The translations under genes and the position numbers were made by a program. A DNA stretch of 64,000 bases from the NCBI GenBank assembly GCA_052148435.1, contig JBKQIF010000196.1, positions 33,627 to 97,626 on the forward strand, in the 5' to 3' direction. This document shows positions 16,605-25,547 of this stretch, piece after piece (positions within the stretch are counted from its first letter, which is position 1; each line of letters begins with the position of its first letter). This DNA is from JBEKYD01 sp052148435 (lineage in GTDB: Bacteria; Acidobacteriota; Terriglobia; Bryobacterales; Bryobacteraceae). The notes under the pieces are model-generated. The model ran no database searches and was not told the origin of the DNA. It saw only the letters and a list, made by a program, of their open reading frames with translations.

Positions 16605-18191
16605 ATGCCAAAGCAAATTACTTACAGCGACGATTCCCGCCAGGCGATTCTGCGCGGTGTCAACCAGCTTGCCGACGCGGTGAAGATGACTCTCGGTCCC
16701 CGCGGACGCAACGTCGTTCTCGAAAAGAAGTTCGGTGGACCGACCATCACCAAGGACGGCGTTACCGTAGCCAAGGAAATCGACTTGCCGGATCCGCTCG
16801 AGAACATGGGCGCCCGGATGGTGCGCGAAGTGGCGTCGAAAACCTCCGATGTCGCCGGCGATGGCACCACCACCGCCACGATTCTAGCCCAGGCAATTTT
16901 CCGCGAAGGCGTGAAAGCGGTGACGGCGGGCGCGAACCCGATGGCCATCAAGCGCGGCATCGACAAGGCGGTCGCGGTAGCCGTTGAAGAACTCCAGAAG
17001 CTCTCCAAGCCCGTTTCCGGCGAGATGATCGCCCAGGTCGGCGCCATTTCCGCCAACAGCGATTCCACCATTGGCAATATCATTGCCGAGGCCATGAAGA
17101 AGGTCGGCAAAGACGGCGTGATTACGGTCGAGGAATCCAAGACCATGACTACCGAGCTGGAGACGGTCGACGGAATGCAATTCGATCGCGGCTACCTCTC
17201 GCCATATTTCGTGACCGACGCCGAGCGCATGGAGTGTGTCTTCGAGAATCCCTACATTCTCATACACGATAAGAAGATTAGCAATATGAAGGACGTGCTG
17301 CCCATCCTCGAGCTGATTGCGCGCGCTGGCAGCCCGCTGCTGGTGATCGCCGAAGATATGGAAGGCGAGGCACTGGCAACGCTGGTCGTGAATAAGCTGC
17401 GCGGCACGCTGAATGCTTGCGCCGTAAAGTCTCCGGGCTTCGGCGACCGCCGTAAAGCCATGCTGGAGGATATCTCGATCTTGACTGGCGGCAAGGCGAT
17501 CATGGAAGAGACTGGCATCAAGCTGGATGGCGTCAAGCTGGAGGATCTGGGGCGCGCCAAGCGCGTCACCGTCAACAAAGATACGACCACCATCATCGAC
17601 GGCGGCGGTACGACGAAGAACATCGAGGGCCGGATCAGGCAGCTCCGCGCCCAGGCCGAGGACACTACCTCGGACTACGACCGCGAGAAACTGCAGGAGC
17701 GCCTGGCGAAGCTGGCGGGCGGCGTGGCGATCGTCAAAGTCGGTGCCGCCACCGAAACCGAGATGAAAGAGAAAAAGGCCCGCGTCGAAGACGCCCTGCA
17801 TGCCACTCGCGCAGCCGTCGAGGAAGGCATCGTGCCGGGCGGTGGTGTCGCGCTGCTGCGGGCGTCGGTCGCGCTGCAGAAGCTGAAGCTCGAAGGCGAC
17901 GAGCAGTTCGGCGTGACGATCGTGCGCCGTGCGTGCGAGGAGCCGGTGCGGCAGATCGTGCGGAACTGCGGGATCGAGGGCGCCGTCGTGGTCGAGAAGA
18001 TCAAGACCAACGACGATCCGAACTTCGGTTTCAACGCCTCCACCGAGCGGTACGAAGACCTGGTGAAAGCCGGCGTCATCGATCCCACCAAAGTGACCCG
18101 CACGGCGTTGCAGAATGCCGCTTCCATCGCCTCTCTCATGCTCACCACCGAGGCCACCATCTGCGAGGCTTCCGAGGAAGCGGAGAAGTAG
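16605..18191 (+). CDS. groEL: Chaperonin GroEL lacking the GGM tail
   Basis: The 528-residue 60-kDa chaperonin subunit, forming a double heptameric ring that folds proteins with ATP. ATP-binding motifs LGPRGRNVVLEKKFGGP, VAGDGTTTATILAQAI and the C-terminal EGIVPGGGVALLRA are intact; apical-domain residues (YLSPYFVTDAERMECVFENP) look normal. It stops at ICEASEEAEK and lacks the GGM-repeat tail that normally projects into the ring cavity, a feature of some paralogous GroELs. It follows groES by 29 bases. Confidence 0.97.
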   Translation: MPKQITYSDDSRQAILRGVNQLADAVKMTLGPRGRNVVLEKKFGGPTITKDGVTVAKEIDLPDPLENMGARMVREVASKTSDVAGDGTTTATILAQAIFREGVKAVTAGANPMAIKRGIDKAVAVAVEELQKLSKPVSGEMIAQVGAISANSDSTIGNIIAEAMKKVGKDGVITVEESKTMTTELETVDGMQFDRGYLSPYFVTDAERMECVFENPYILIHDKKISNMKDVLPILELIARAGSPLLVIAEDMEGEALATLVVNKLRGTLNACAVKSPGFGDRRKAMLEDISILTGGKAIMEETGIKLDGVKLEDLGRAKRVTVNKDTTTIIDGGGTTKNIEGRIRQLRAQAEDTTSDYDREKLQERLAKLAGGVAIVKVGAATETEMKEKKARVEDALHATRAAVEEGIVPGGGVALLRASVALQKLKLEGDEQFGVTIVRRACEEPVRQIVRNCGIEGAVVVEKIKTNDDPNFGFNASTERYEDLVKAGVIDPTKVTRTALQNAASIASLMLTTEATICEASEEAEK

Positions 18192-18223
18192 ACGCTTCGA
18201 TCGCGGCGCGGCAAGGGACAAGC

Positions 18224-18460
18224 ATGAACAAAAGATTATTGAAACGGCACAAGCGCCAGGTTTCCCGCGCCAAAGAACGGGTCAAGCTGTCGGAGCCCGA
18301 TGTGAGAACACCGGAACAATTGAGGGCAGCGCGTGAGGCAAGCCGCGCTGCCCCCAGCCTCCGCCGCGACCCCCACGCACTTTACTCCAGTCCGCCCGTC
18401 CGAAACAGCGCCGGCCCAGCCGCGGACAGCACCGCGAAAGCCGAAGGTTTAGAGCCGTGA
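18224..18460 (+). CDS. Small basic hypothetical protein
   Basis: A 78-residue protein with a very basic N-terminus (MNKRLLKRHKRQVSRAKERVK) and a low-complexity Ala/Pro-rich C-terminal half. AAGGGA lies 8 bases before the ATG and the gene starts 32 bases after groEL. Its stop overlaps the GTG start of the next gene. No domain is recognised; nucleic-acid or membrane-surface binding would fit the charge but is not shown. Confidence 0.5.
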   Translation: MNKRLLKRHKRQVSRAKERVKLSEPDVRTPEQLRAAREASRAAPSLRRDPHALYSSPPVRNSAGPAADSTAKAEGLEP

Positions 18461-18642
18461 TCCACACCACGGTAGGGCTGTTCTCCACCCGCTGTCCGTA
18501 TTGCAGATCGATCGAGTTTCGAAGCGTAGGCGTTCGAAACGCCATCGAAAGAGCTCTCCATTGGCTCTTTCAGCCCTACCGGTGCTCTCTTTGCGGCCAC
18601 CACTTTTTCCTGCTCCGATGGCAAGCTCTCTGCGGTCGGTGA
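18457..18642 (+). CDS. Small zinc-ribbon protein
   Basis: A 61-residue protein with two CxxC knuckles, CPYC at residues ~13-16 and CSLC at ~43-46, followed by GHHFF. This spacing is typical of one zinc ribbon. The GTG start overlaps the preceding TGA stop, which indicates coupling. Short ribbon proteins of this sort are frequent in Acidobacteria; their function is unknown. It is the last gene of the slipin-groESL unit. Confidence 0.6.
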   Translation: MIHTTVGLFSTRCPYCRSIEFRSVGVRNAIERALHWLFQPYRCSLCGHHFFLLRWQALCGR

Positions 18643-18699
18643 CCGGCAAAGAGCGCCCCCGGTGCGGCTGCCCGCCGACGGCTGCCCGCTTCAACCTGG

Positions 18700-19575
18700 T
18701 TACTTGGAATGGGACCCTAAACGCCCATTCTCCGTCTCGGCCCCGACGAACCCCCAAGTGATCCACACGCGCCCTTTCAGAATGCGGCGGAAGTACTCCT
18801 GGGCTTTGGCGGTGTCGCCCCCGGCGAGGTGCCAGTTGCCGATGCCGTATGCCACCGTATCGAACGGCAGTTCGGCTTCCTGGTCCGTGTTACCCGCCGG
18901 CGGCTCGGGGGGCAGCGCCTCGGATTCGCTCATTTTGCCTTGAAAGAAGCGCACCAGATTTAGATAGAACTTCGTGTGCGGCTCCTGGTTAGTCATTTCC
19001 GCCGGGATCGCGTCCGCGGCTTTCAACGCCTCGTCCTTGCGCCCGGCACGGAACAGGGCCGCACAAAGCCAGTTGGTGGAGTTGATTCGCTCATCCGTAT
19101 TGGGTGCCGTTTCCACCGCGTGGCGAAAGGCGTCGGCGGCTGGACTGAACTCGCCCAGGAAAAAGTGAGCCAGCCCCAGGTGATAGTACGCCGCCATAAT
19201 CTTGGGATTGAGAGCCACGGCGCGGCTCAGATCGGTGCGCGCTCGCGCAAACTCTCGCAAGGGGAGTTCGCGATGGCCGCGCTCGGTGTACAGATCGGCG
19301 CTCTGGGGCGAAATCGCCAGAGCGCGAGTCACGGTTTCGACCGCTTCTCTGTCTTGCCAGACGGAAACCTGCGCCTGCGCCAGTTTGAGCAGCAAGTCGG
19401 GGTTCTTAGGGTCGGCCGCGAGGTTCGCCTGCGCCGCCGCGACAACACCCTTCTCGTCGGCCAAAGAATAGAACTTCGTCCCGGCTTTAGAGGTGATTTC
19501 GAGTTTCGTCTGAGCGGGTGCCGCAGCAGCCAGCGCAAACACCGCCAGGAAATACGGAGAACGCGCGTTGATCAT
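18700..19575 (-). CDS. Secreted tetratricopeptide-repeat protein
   Basis: A 291-residue periplasmic protein with a signal peptide (SPYFLAVFALAAAAPAQ, cleavage after about residue 21). At least four TPR-type helix pairs follow, for example LLLKLAQAQVSVWQDREAV, ALAISPQSADLYTERGH, AVALNPKIMAAYYHLGLAHFF and YGIGNWHLAGGDTAKAQEYF. TPRs mediate protein-protein contacts; the partner is unknown. It lies convergent to the zinc-ribbon gene and 107 bases downstream of the TonB receptor gene in the same direction. Confidence 0.85.
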   Translation of the reverse strand: MINARSPYFLAVFALAAAAPAQTKLEITSKAGTKFYSLADEKGVVAAAQANLAADPKNPDLLLKLAQAQVSVWQDREAVETVTRALAISPQSADLYTERGHRELPLREFARARTDLSRAVALNPKIMAAYYHLGLAHFFLGEFSPAADAFRHAVETAPNTDERINSTNWLCAALFRAGRKDEALKAADAIPAEMTNQEPHTKFYLNLVRFFQGKMSESEALPPEPPAGNTDQEAELPFDTVAYGIGNWHLAGGDTAKAQEYFRRILKGRVWITWGFVGAETENGRLGSHSK

Positions 19576-19681
19576 AGCTGCGAAGATTATAGCCGACTCG
19601 ACCGCCGTTTCCGAAATCGTCGCACACCATACCGGTGGTCCCGGCGTCCCGCCCGGGGAGCTGAAAAGCTGACTGCTCCCT

Positions 19682-22600
19682 TCAGAACTTCAGGTGCAGC
19701 GCCAGTTGGATGATCCGCGGGTCGGCGGTGGTGGAAATCTGGCCGAAGCTCTGATCGCTGATGTTCGTGTCAGGATTGCCAAATTCCACGTTGTTAAATA
19801 TGTTGAACGCGTCGGCGCGCAATTCCAGTTCCGTCGCCTCGCGCAGTCGGAAGATTCTCGAAAGCGAAAGGTTGGCGTTGAACGCTCCGGGCCCGCGCAG
19901 CGAGTTGCGGCCGAAAGTGCCATAAGTGAACTGGCCCAGCAGCGTGGCCGGGTCTACCGTGCTCGCTTCCTGATTCAGCGCCACGGCGCGCGCATTGGAA
20001 AAGCTGTTGGGGTTGAACCAGTAGTTACCGCTCTGTGCTCCCGCGCTATTGGAATTGACCGTCCGGTAGGGTCCGGCGTTGAGGTACTGGACGGGCGCCA
20101 CCAGATCGGCGCGAACCACTTGAATGTCGCCGGCACCGGATGGACCGGGATCGGACATGGAAGGCTCGGTGCCCTGGCTGAACGCCAGCACATCCAGCGG
20201 GAATCCCGACCGGTAGGTAACGATGGGATACAACGTCCAGCCCCTGGTCAGCCAGCCGGCATGGGTGGTCAGCTTCTGGAAGGGCAAGTCCCAGCCACCC
20301 GATAACGACAGGAACTGCCGGATATCCGGATCGCCGGAGGCGTAGAACTGGTTGTGGTGATCGTAAGGCACGAAGTTGTTGCGCTGCCGGTACCCCGACT
20401 CGTTATCGAGTTGGTGCGACCACGTGTATGCCAGGGTGAAAAACGTATTGCCAATCCGGGAGTTCGAAAGACGCTTGGTGAGGTTGGTCTGCAACCCGTT
20501 GTAATTGGCAATGCCAAGGTTCTGGAACTGGTTCATGAAATTGTAATCGCCGGCGAACGCGGGGTTCAGATCGAGGACGCGCGTGCTCGATCCGGGCGTG
20601 AAGGGATCGATGTCGGTCAACCCGGTAAGCCCGTGCGCCACATAGCCGATATATCCCGCCTCCAGCGTAAGATTGTTGGCAAACTGCTGCTGGACGGAAA
20701 CGTTGTACTGGTAAATGCGCGGCGTCTTCAGATTCGGATCGACGAAGAAAGGATTGCCGCCGCCAATGGGCAGGAATCCGGCATCGGCGAAGTTCACGTT
20801 ATGGTTGACCGGCTTCGACGGGAACGGGTTCGGCTGCCCGGCGGCGCCGAACGGATCGCTCATGATGCCGGGGTCGGAAGTGAATGTGCCACTGTCTGGC
20901 GGGCTGAAGGTGAGAAACGCGGACCCGAAGAACGGGCTCTGGCCGTTGAACTGTAGATTGTCCTCGGCCTTCAGAATATCGTAGAACATCCCGAATCCGC
21001 CGCGAACGCTGGTCTTGGCGTTGCCGAAGACGTCCCAGGCAAAACCCACTCGCGGGGCGAAATTCGTCCGATCCGGCCAGTTCGCGCCGCGCGGAGCGTC
21101 TTTGTCGCCGGGGAAGAGCAGCCCCAATGGAGCGCCCGGAAATACCGTCGACTGCTGGCCGGGAACGAAAGTGAACGACCGCTTTTGGGTGTCGTACTTG
21201 GGCTGATTGTATTCGTACCGCAACCCATAGTTGAGGGTGAACCGGCGGCTCACTTTCCAGGCGTCCTGCGCGTATCCGGCGAAGGAATGGGAGCGGATGT
21301 TGGTAGGCGCGTTGGGATACTCCTGAAAGTCATCGGGCAGGCCCATCAGGAAATCGGCTAAGTCGTTGCCGGAACCAATGCTGGTGCCGGAGCCGTAAAA
21401 ATCGAACTCACCGTTGAGGTAATAGCCATAAATCATGGCGTCGCGGTAGGACGAAAACAGGAAGCCCGCTTTCAACGAGTGACTGCCTCGCGTCCAGGAC
21501 AGATCGTTGGTGAAGGTGAGGGTGTCATCCACGATGTCCGCCGGGCCAAACGGGTTATAACCCGCGAACATGTCGCTGCCGACCAGGTTAATAATGGTGG
21601 GTCCATCGACTAAGTCGGGTGTAATTCCAATTCCCAGTTTGGACGGGCCGGGCAGCGCCGCGGAGCCGATGGGATAGTTTTGCGCCTTATTGTTGCGCTG
21701 CGCCGTGAAGCGGGCCACGTTGATGATAGCGGGCGAGAAGCTGTGAATGTAAGCGACGTTGCCGAAATATGCCGCCACATCGTCGGAAATCGGGAATCCG
21801 CTTACCGTGGTGGCGCCCGAGGTCCCCGAGAACGGAACGACTTGCGGGCTATCCTGCGCGGCAAAGGTGCCGCTGAGAGTATCGTGCATGCCGATGGTGT
21901 AGTCTATCTTGCCGATGTATTCGGAGTGGTTGGTGGTAGCCGTGGCCTCGGGAAACACATAACCCTGTGGCGAGGTAGGGATCAACCCGTTCTTGAAGTA
22001 ATTCAGAGACACCTGGCTGATGCGGCTGGGATCGAGAATGGCCTGCGAAGCGAGATTGGGGTCGGGCTGAAACCACGGATTGGCCTGCAGGAAACTGGAA
22101 ACCAACGGGTCCGGACCGTTGTTCACCGCCTGCGAGAAATTGCCCTGCGCTTCGAGCGGCGTGAAGGTGGTGATTTTACCGGCTTGCGAGTATTCATTCT
22201 GCCGCTGGCCTTCATAGGCGAAGAAGAAGAACAGCTTGTTGCGGCCGTCGATGACGTGCGGTATCCAGATCGGCCCGCCCACGGTCCCGCCGTATTGGTT
22301 GCGCTTCAGGATCTGCCGCGCCACACCCTGCTCGTTATTGAAGAAGGTATTGGCATCGAGGTCCTCGTTGCGCAGGTAGTCGAACGCGGTGCCGTGGACC
22401 GAGTTGGTGCCGCTCTTGATCACCATGCTGACTACGCCGCCGCCGTTGCGGCCGTACTCCGCCGCGTAGTTGCTCTGCAGCACGCGGAATTCGCCCACCG
22501 CGTCGGGATTCGGGTTGATGACGATGCCGTTGTCGATCAGGTGGTTGTTCAAGCCGCCATCGAGCAGGTAGGTCACCGAATCCGAGCGCCCGCCGCCGAT

Positions 22601-23149
22601 GCTATAGGCGCCCGCCTGCCGGGGCGCATCGCCGTTCATCGGCGTGACGCCCGGTTGTGTCGCCAGCAGGTCGAGGGTGTTTCGCCCGTTCAGCGGCAAC
22701 TCCAGGATCGCGTTGCCGCTGACGGTGGCCCCGATGGTGGAGTTTTCAGTTTCCACCGCGCTGGCCCCGCCTTCCACCGTGACTACGTCCTTGACCGCGC
22801 CCACCTCCAGCGTCAAGTCGATTCGCAGCGTCTGATTGATCTCGAGCGAGTTTTTGGCGGCCACCAAGGTCCGCGAAAACCCTACCGCTTCGGCGGCAAC
22901 TTCGTAGCGCCCGATCGGCAATTCCAGCATCTGGTAATAGCCCTGTCTATCCGTCGAGGTCTCCCGTGCCACTCCCGTACCCGTATTCGTAACCGTCACC
23001 TTGGCGCCGCCCACCACGCCGCCAGTGCGATCGGAGACAGTGCCGACGATCTTGCCCGCGGTATCCTGCGCCAGAATCGGATACCCCGCCAGAGCCAGAA
23101 TCGAGATCGCGTATCGAAACGCGCGAGAGCCAACCGAATAAAATCGCAT
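19682..23149 (-). CDS. TonB-dependent receptor-like outer-membrane protein with carboxypeptidase-regulatory domain
   Basis: A 1155-residue outer-membrane protein of the large Oar-like group expanded in Acidobacteria. A signal peptide (YAISILALAGYPILAQD) is followed by a carboxypeptidase-regulatory Ig-like domain (GKIVGTVSDRTGGVVGGAKVTVTN), a plug domain (LPLNGRNTLDLLATQPGV, YLLDGGLNNHLIDNG) and a long beta-barrel ending in LALHLKF with a terminal Phe as in barrel proteins. A substrate cannot be predicted; such proteins import or bind glycans or peptides. No regulator is adjacent. A purine run precedes the ATG at 23149. Confidence 0.93.
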   Translation of the reverse strand: MRFYSVGSRAFRYAISILALAGYPILAQDTAGKIVGTVSDRTGGVVGGAKVTVTNTGTGVARETSTDRQGYYQMLELPIGRYEVAAEAVGFSRTLVAAKNSLEINQTLRIDLTLEVGAVKDVVTVEGGASAVETENSTIGATVSGNAILELPLNGRNTLDLLATQPGVTPMNGDAPRQAGAYSIGGGRSDSVTYLLDGGLNNHLIDNGIVINPNPDAVGEFRVLQSNYAAEYGRNGGGVVSMVIKSGTNSVHGTAFDYLRNEDLDANTFFNNEQGVARQILKRNQYGGTVGGPIWIPHVIDGRNKLFFFFAYEGQRQNEYSQAGKITTFTPLEAQGNFSQAVNNGPDPLVSSFLQANPWFQPDPNLASQAILDPSRISQVSLNYFKNGLIPTSPQGYVFPEATATTNHSEYIGKIDYTIGMHDTLSGTFAAQDSPQVVPFSGTSGATTVSGFPISDDVAAYFGNVAYIHSFSPAIINVARFTAQRNNKAQNYPIGSAALPGPSKLGIGITPDLVDGPTIINLVGSDMFAGYNPFGPADIVDDTLTFTNDLSWTRGSHSLKAGFLFSSYRDAMIYGYYLNGEFDFYGSGTSIGSGNDLADFLMGLPDDFQEYPNAPTNIRSHSFAGYAQDAWKVSRRFTLNYGLRYEYNQPKYDTQKRSFTFVPGQQSTVFPGAPLGLLFPGDKDAPRGANWPDRTNFAPRVGFAWDVFGNAKTSVRGGFGMFYDILKAEDNLQFNGQSPFFGSAFLTFSPPDSGTFTSDPGIMSDPFGAAGQPNPFPSKPVNHNVNFADAGFLPIGGGNPFFVDPNLKTPRIYQYNVSVQQQFANNLTLEAGYIGYVAHGLTGLTDIDPFTPGSSTRVLDLNPAFAGDYNFMNQFQNLGIANYNGLQTNLTKRLSNSRIGNTFFTLAYTWSHQLDNESGYRQRNNFVPYDHHNQFYASGDPDIRQFLSLSGGWDLPFQKLTTHAGWLTRGWTLYPIVTYRSGFPLDVLAFSQGTEPSMSDPGPSGAGDIQVVRADLVAPVQYLNAGPYRTVNSNSAGAQSGNYWFNPNSFSNARAVALNQEASTVDPATLLGQFTYGTFGRNSLRGPGAFNANLSLSRIFRLREATELELRADAFNIFNNVEFGNPDTNISDQSFGQISTTADPRIIQLALHLKF

Positions 23150-23439
23150 CCGTATACCTCAAAAAAGAAAATACTGGCAGGAATCGCCGGGGCGGCAGCG
23201 CCGATTAGCTCTTATGCCAAAGAGTATCGCGGCTCCCAAACAAGCCAAGCCGCTACAATCCGGCCGCGCGAGATTGCACATCACGCGGCGGTACACTGGC
23301 GATGCCGGACGACGTCGTGGTCGGCTGCAGGCAATTCAAACGGAGTGTATCACGATTGCAACAATCCCAAGTTCGGGGCGTCGCCGAACCGCGCCGGCAT
23401 GGATGGCCCCTGGAGATCCCGCCATGGTACAAAAATGGA

Positions 23440-23823
23440 ATGATGACCCGGGTGAGAATCGACAGGTGGCTCTGGGCCGCCCGATTCTTCAAGACGCGCT
23501 CGCTCGCCGCGCGGGCGTGCGATCTCGGCAGGATTGACTCGGGCGGGCAACCGGCCAAGCCATCGCGTGAGGTCCGGGTCGGCGACCTGTTGCAAGTGAA
23601 GAACGACGGCGGCGGCTTTCAGGTCGAAGTCCTGGCCCTCAGTGAGATGCGCGGCCCGGCGGCGGTTGCCGGGACGCTCTACCGTGAGACGGAGGCAAGC
23701 CGTGAGTTGCGCCTGAAACTGGCCGAGGAGCGCAAAGCCGTGCCGCATTTTGAGGCGTGGCGGGAAGGCAAACCCTCCAAACGCGACCGGCGTGAAATCG
23801 ACCGGTTTCGGGGTAGGGTGTGA
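23440..23823 (+). CDS. S4-domain RNA-binding protein (Hsp15-like)
   Basis: A 127-residue cytosolic protein with one S4 domain at the N-terminus (VRIDRWLWAARFFKTRSLAARAC, then GDLLQVKNDGG), as in Hsp15/HslR, which binds stalled 50S subunits with tethered tRNA. A basic tail (GKPSKRDRREIDRFRGR) follows the core. Two ATGs (23440, 23443) are equally possible. Its stop overlaps the GTG of the truncated alkB gene by four bases. Confidence 0.88.
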   Translation: MMTRVRIDRWLWAARFFKTRSLAARACDLGRIDSGGQPAKPSREVRVGDLLQVKNDGGGFQVEVLALSEMRGPAAVAGTLYRETEASRELRLKLAEERKAVPHFEAWREGKPSKRDRREIDRFRGRV

Positions 23824-24296
23824 CCCCTCTTTTCGACGGCGATTCGTTGCCGCCCTCCACCGAGAGGCTGGAAGAAGGCGCCGTCCTGTTGCGCGGTTTC
23901 GCCACTTCCCAAGCCCCCGCGCTGCTCGAAGCCGTCGCGCGCGTCGCTGCAACCGCGCCGTTCCGCCACCTGGCCACGCCCGGCGGTTACACCATGTCCG
24001 TCGCTATGACCAATTGCGGCCGAGTCGGCTGGGTATCGGGCCGCATCGGCTACCGCTACGACCCCGCCGACCCCGATACCGGCGCGCCCTGGCCCGCCAT
24101 GCCCGCCGCCTTCCTGGATCTCGCCGTGCTCGCCGCCGCCGAGGCCGGCTTTGCCCCCTACGATCCCCACGCGTGCCTGATCAATCGCTACCTCCCAGGC
24201 CCGGGCGTCGTTACGACTTCCGCCGTGGGCTGTTGGCGGTCCTCGGCCGCCGCGCGCCCGGCACCTTGCCGATTCGAGCGTCCCTGGCGACGATAA
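23820..24296 (+). pseudogene. alkB: alkB fragment, catalytic domain lost
   Basis: The first ~128 residues match AlkB, the Fe(II)/2-oxoglutarate DNA-repair dioxygenase: LLRGFA, the nucleotide-recognition TPGGYTMSVAMTNCG, GYRYDP, PWPAMP and CLINRYLPG are aligned and intact. Immediately after that, where LHQDKD with the first two iron ligands should follow, the reading becomes unrelated and ends at 24296. The iron-binding His-x-Asp, the distal His and the 2-oxoglutarate Arg are all absent. The break at about 24205 coincides with the 3' end of the convergent TfoX-like gene, so a deletion or rearrangement removed the rest. It is coupled (GTGA) to the S4 gene. Confidence 0.85.
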
Positions 24297-24669
24297 GTTC
24301 GCAGGCGTGCATCGCCGCTTCTTCGAAATCCGGCGAATCGGACGGAAGCACCTGCCAGCCCGTTACCTCGCTGCCGAATGCCTGAATCGATCGCATGTAT
24401 GGGAACTCGCGGCCGAGACTCTCGTGGTGCTCTTTGGTGGTGGCGAGCCACACCCCGTTGTCTGGGCTCTCGCCGGGCTTGTCGCGCAATATGAGGACAA
24501 TCTTCTCCCCAACGTACACTGCCAGGCAGCCGAACATGGAGCGGGTCCTGGGTGACAGCGCGGCGATCGCGTCGAGCACGAACTCATGCGGCACGGCCTT
24601 GCGCCGCTTGACGGCCAGGCGAGTGTCGTCCGGCGGGAGAAAGGGCGCCTTCGGACGGGGTATCGCCAT
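24211..24669 (-). CDS. TfoX N-terminal-domain protein
   Basis: A 152-residue protein with the TfoX/Sxy N-terminal fold: AVPHEFVLDAIAALSPRTRSMFG, GEKIVLILRD and GVWLATTKEHHESL. The Pro-rich start and basic tail (GKVPGARRPRTANSPRRKS) are extra. Some TfoX relatives regulate competence, but stand-alone proteins of this size are of unknown role. It is convergent with the alkB remnant, and its last few codons lie right at the alkB breakpoint, so its own C-terminal end might also be altered. Confidence 0.75.
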   Translation of the reverse strand: MAIPRPKAPFLPPDDTRLAVKRRKAVPHEFVLDAIAALSPRTRSMFGCLAVYVGEKIVLILRDKPGESPDNGVWLATTKEHHESLGREFPYMRSIQAFGSEVTGWQVLPSDSPDFEEAAMHACELIVARDARIGKVPGARRPRTANSPRRKS

Positions 24670-24801
24670 CGGACTCAGGATAACCTGGAGCGGGGTATGA
24701 GTGGGGCGATCCCCAGGACCGCGCGGGGCGCCCTCCGTCCCGCCAAGTGCCCAACCGCACCGTCATGTCAACTCCGATGCCGGATCTGCTAATCTTACCC
24801 G

Positions 24802-24903
24802 ATGACGCCAAAACGCAAGAGGGTGCTCGAAGCGGTATTCTGGTTCGTTCTGGGCCATCTCAGTTGCGCCGTCATGCACCACCTGCACTCCATGGGGAAA
24901 TAA
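24802..24903 (+). CDS. Possible 33-residue hydrophobic peptide
   Basis: A short frame beginning with basic residues (MTPKRKR), then a hydrophobic stretch (AVFWFVLGHLSCAVMHHL). The layout resembles a single-pass micropeptide, but no convincing ribosome site is present. The rest of the 24670-24949 gap shows nothing I can identify. Confidence 0.2.
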   Translation: MTPKRKRVLEAVFWFVLGHLSCAVMHHLHSMGK

Positions 24904-24949
24904 AACACGACGCCGGAAGCTTTCGCGCTATCTTACGCCGGCGCGTGGT

Positions 24950-25459
24950 TCAGTCTTCCGGCTTCGCGTTTGGCGTTTCGAAAACGCCTGACGCCCGATT
25001 CTTCCGCACGGCGTCCCAGGGAAAGCAGCGCCCATTCATGGCTACGTACACGCCGGGCGGAAGCGTCTGCACGAACGCCAGCGCCGTTCCCAGGTTGAAC
25101 AGTCCATCGGAACTGCCGAACGTGTAAGGAACCATGGCGCCCGTCAGAATCACGGTCTTGCCGGCGACATTGGGGCCGAGCAGGGCCGCGGTCAACTCCA
25201 TCGAGTCGGTGCCGTGGGTGACGACGATGCGATCTTCACCGGCTTCCTGGCAGCGCCTCAGGATCAAGCCGCGGCCAGGCTCCGTCATGTCCAGGCTGTC
25301 GATCATGAAGAGGGTTTCCACGGTCACGGGCAGCCGGCAACGGCCCAGCCGCAACATGTCGGGCAAATGAGTCTGCTTGAAGAAGAGCTGTCCGGTGAGC
25401 TCGTTGTACTCTTTGTCGAAGGTTCCGCCGGTTACCAGAATCCGAATCGTGTCGGACAT
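24950..25459 (-). CDS. Single-domain asparaginase-like protein
   Basis: A 169-residue protein equal to the N-terminal domain of L-asparaginases. The two catalytic threonine motifs are present: VTGGTFDKEY (nucleophile region) and VVTHGTDSMELTA. The C-terminal domain of classical enzymes is missing by design; stand-alone proteins of ~165 residues with this fold are widespread, so this is not a truncation. Amidohydrolase activity on asparagine or related amides is plausible but unproven. The ATG at 25459 has GGAG in range. Confidence 0.88.
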   Translation of the reverse strand: MSDTIRILVTGGTFDKEYNELTGQLFFKQTHLPDMLRLGRCRLPVTVETLFMIDSLDMTEPGRGLILRRCQEAGEDRIVVTHGTDSMELTAALLGPNVAGKTVILTGAMVPYTFGSSDGLFNLGTALAFVQTLPPGVYVAMNGRCFPWDAVRKNRASGVFETPNAKPED

Positions 25460-25470
25460 TGCTTCTCCAG

Positions 25471-25545
25471 GTGGTTTTCAGCTCTCAGCGCTCGGCCGTC
25501 AGCTCCGCCGGAGTAGCTGAGCGCTGAAGGCCGATCGCTCTCCGC
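25471..25545. repeat. Inverted CAGCGCT-type repeat
   Basis: Arms TCAGCGCTCGGCC and GGCCTTCAGCGCTCAGC, separated by about 30 bases, form an imperfect hairpin between the sedolisin and asparaginase-like genes. Similar wording (CAGCGTTCAGCGGTCA) occurs near 38075. Confidence 0.45.
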
Positions 25546-25547
25546 CC

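Noticed and set aside
21680..23443. Plus-strand open frame of 587 codons opposite the TonB receptor
   Set aside because: No domain and no ribosome site; the receptor gene on the other strand is complete from signal peptide to terminal Phe.
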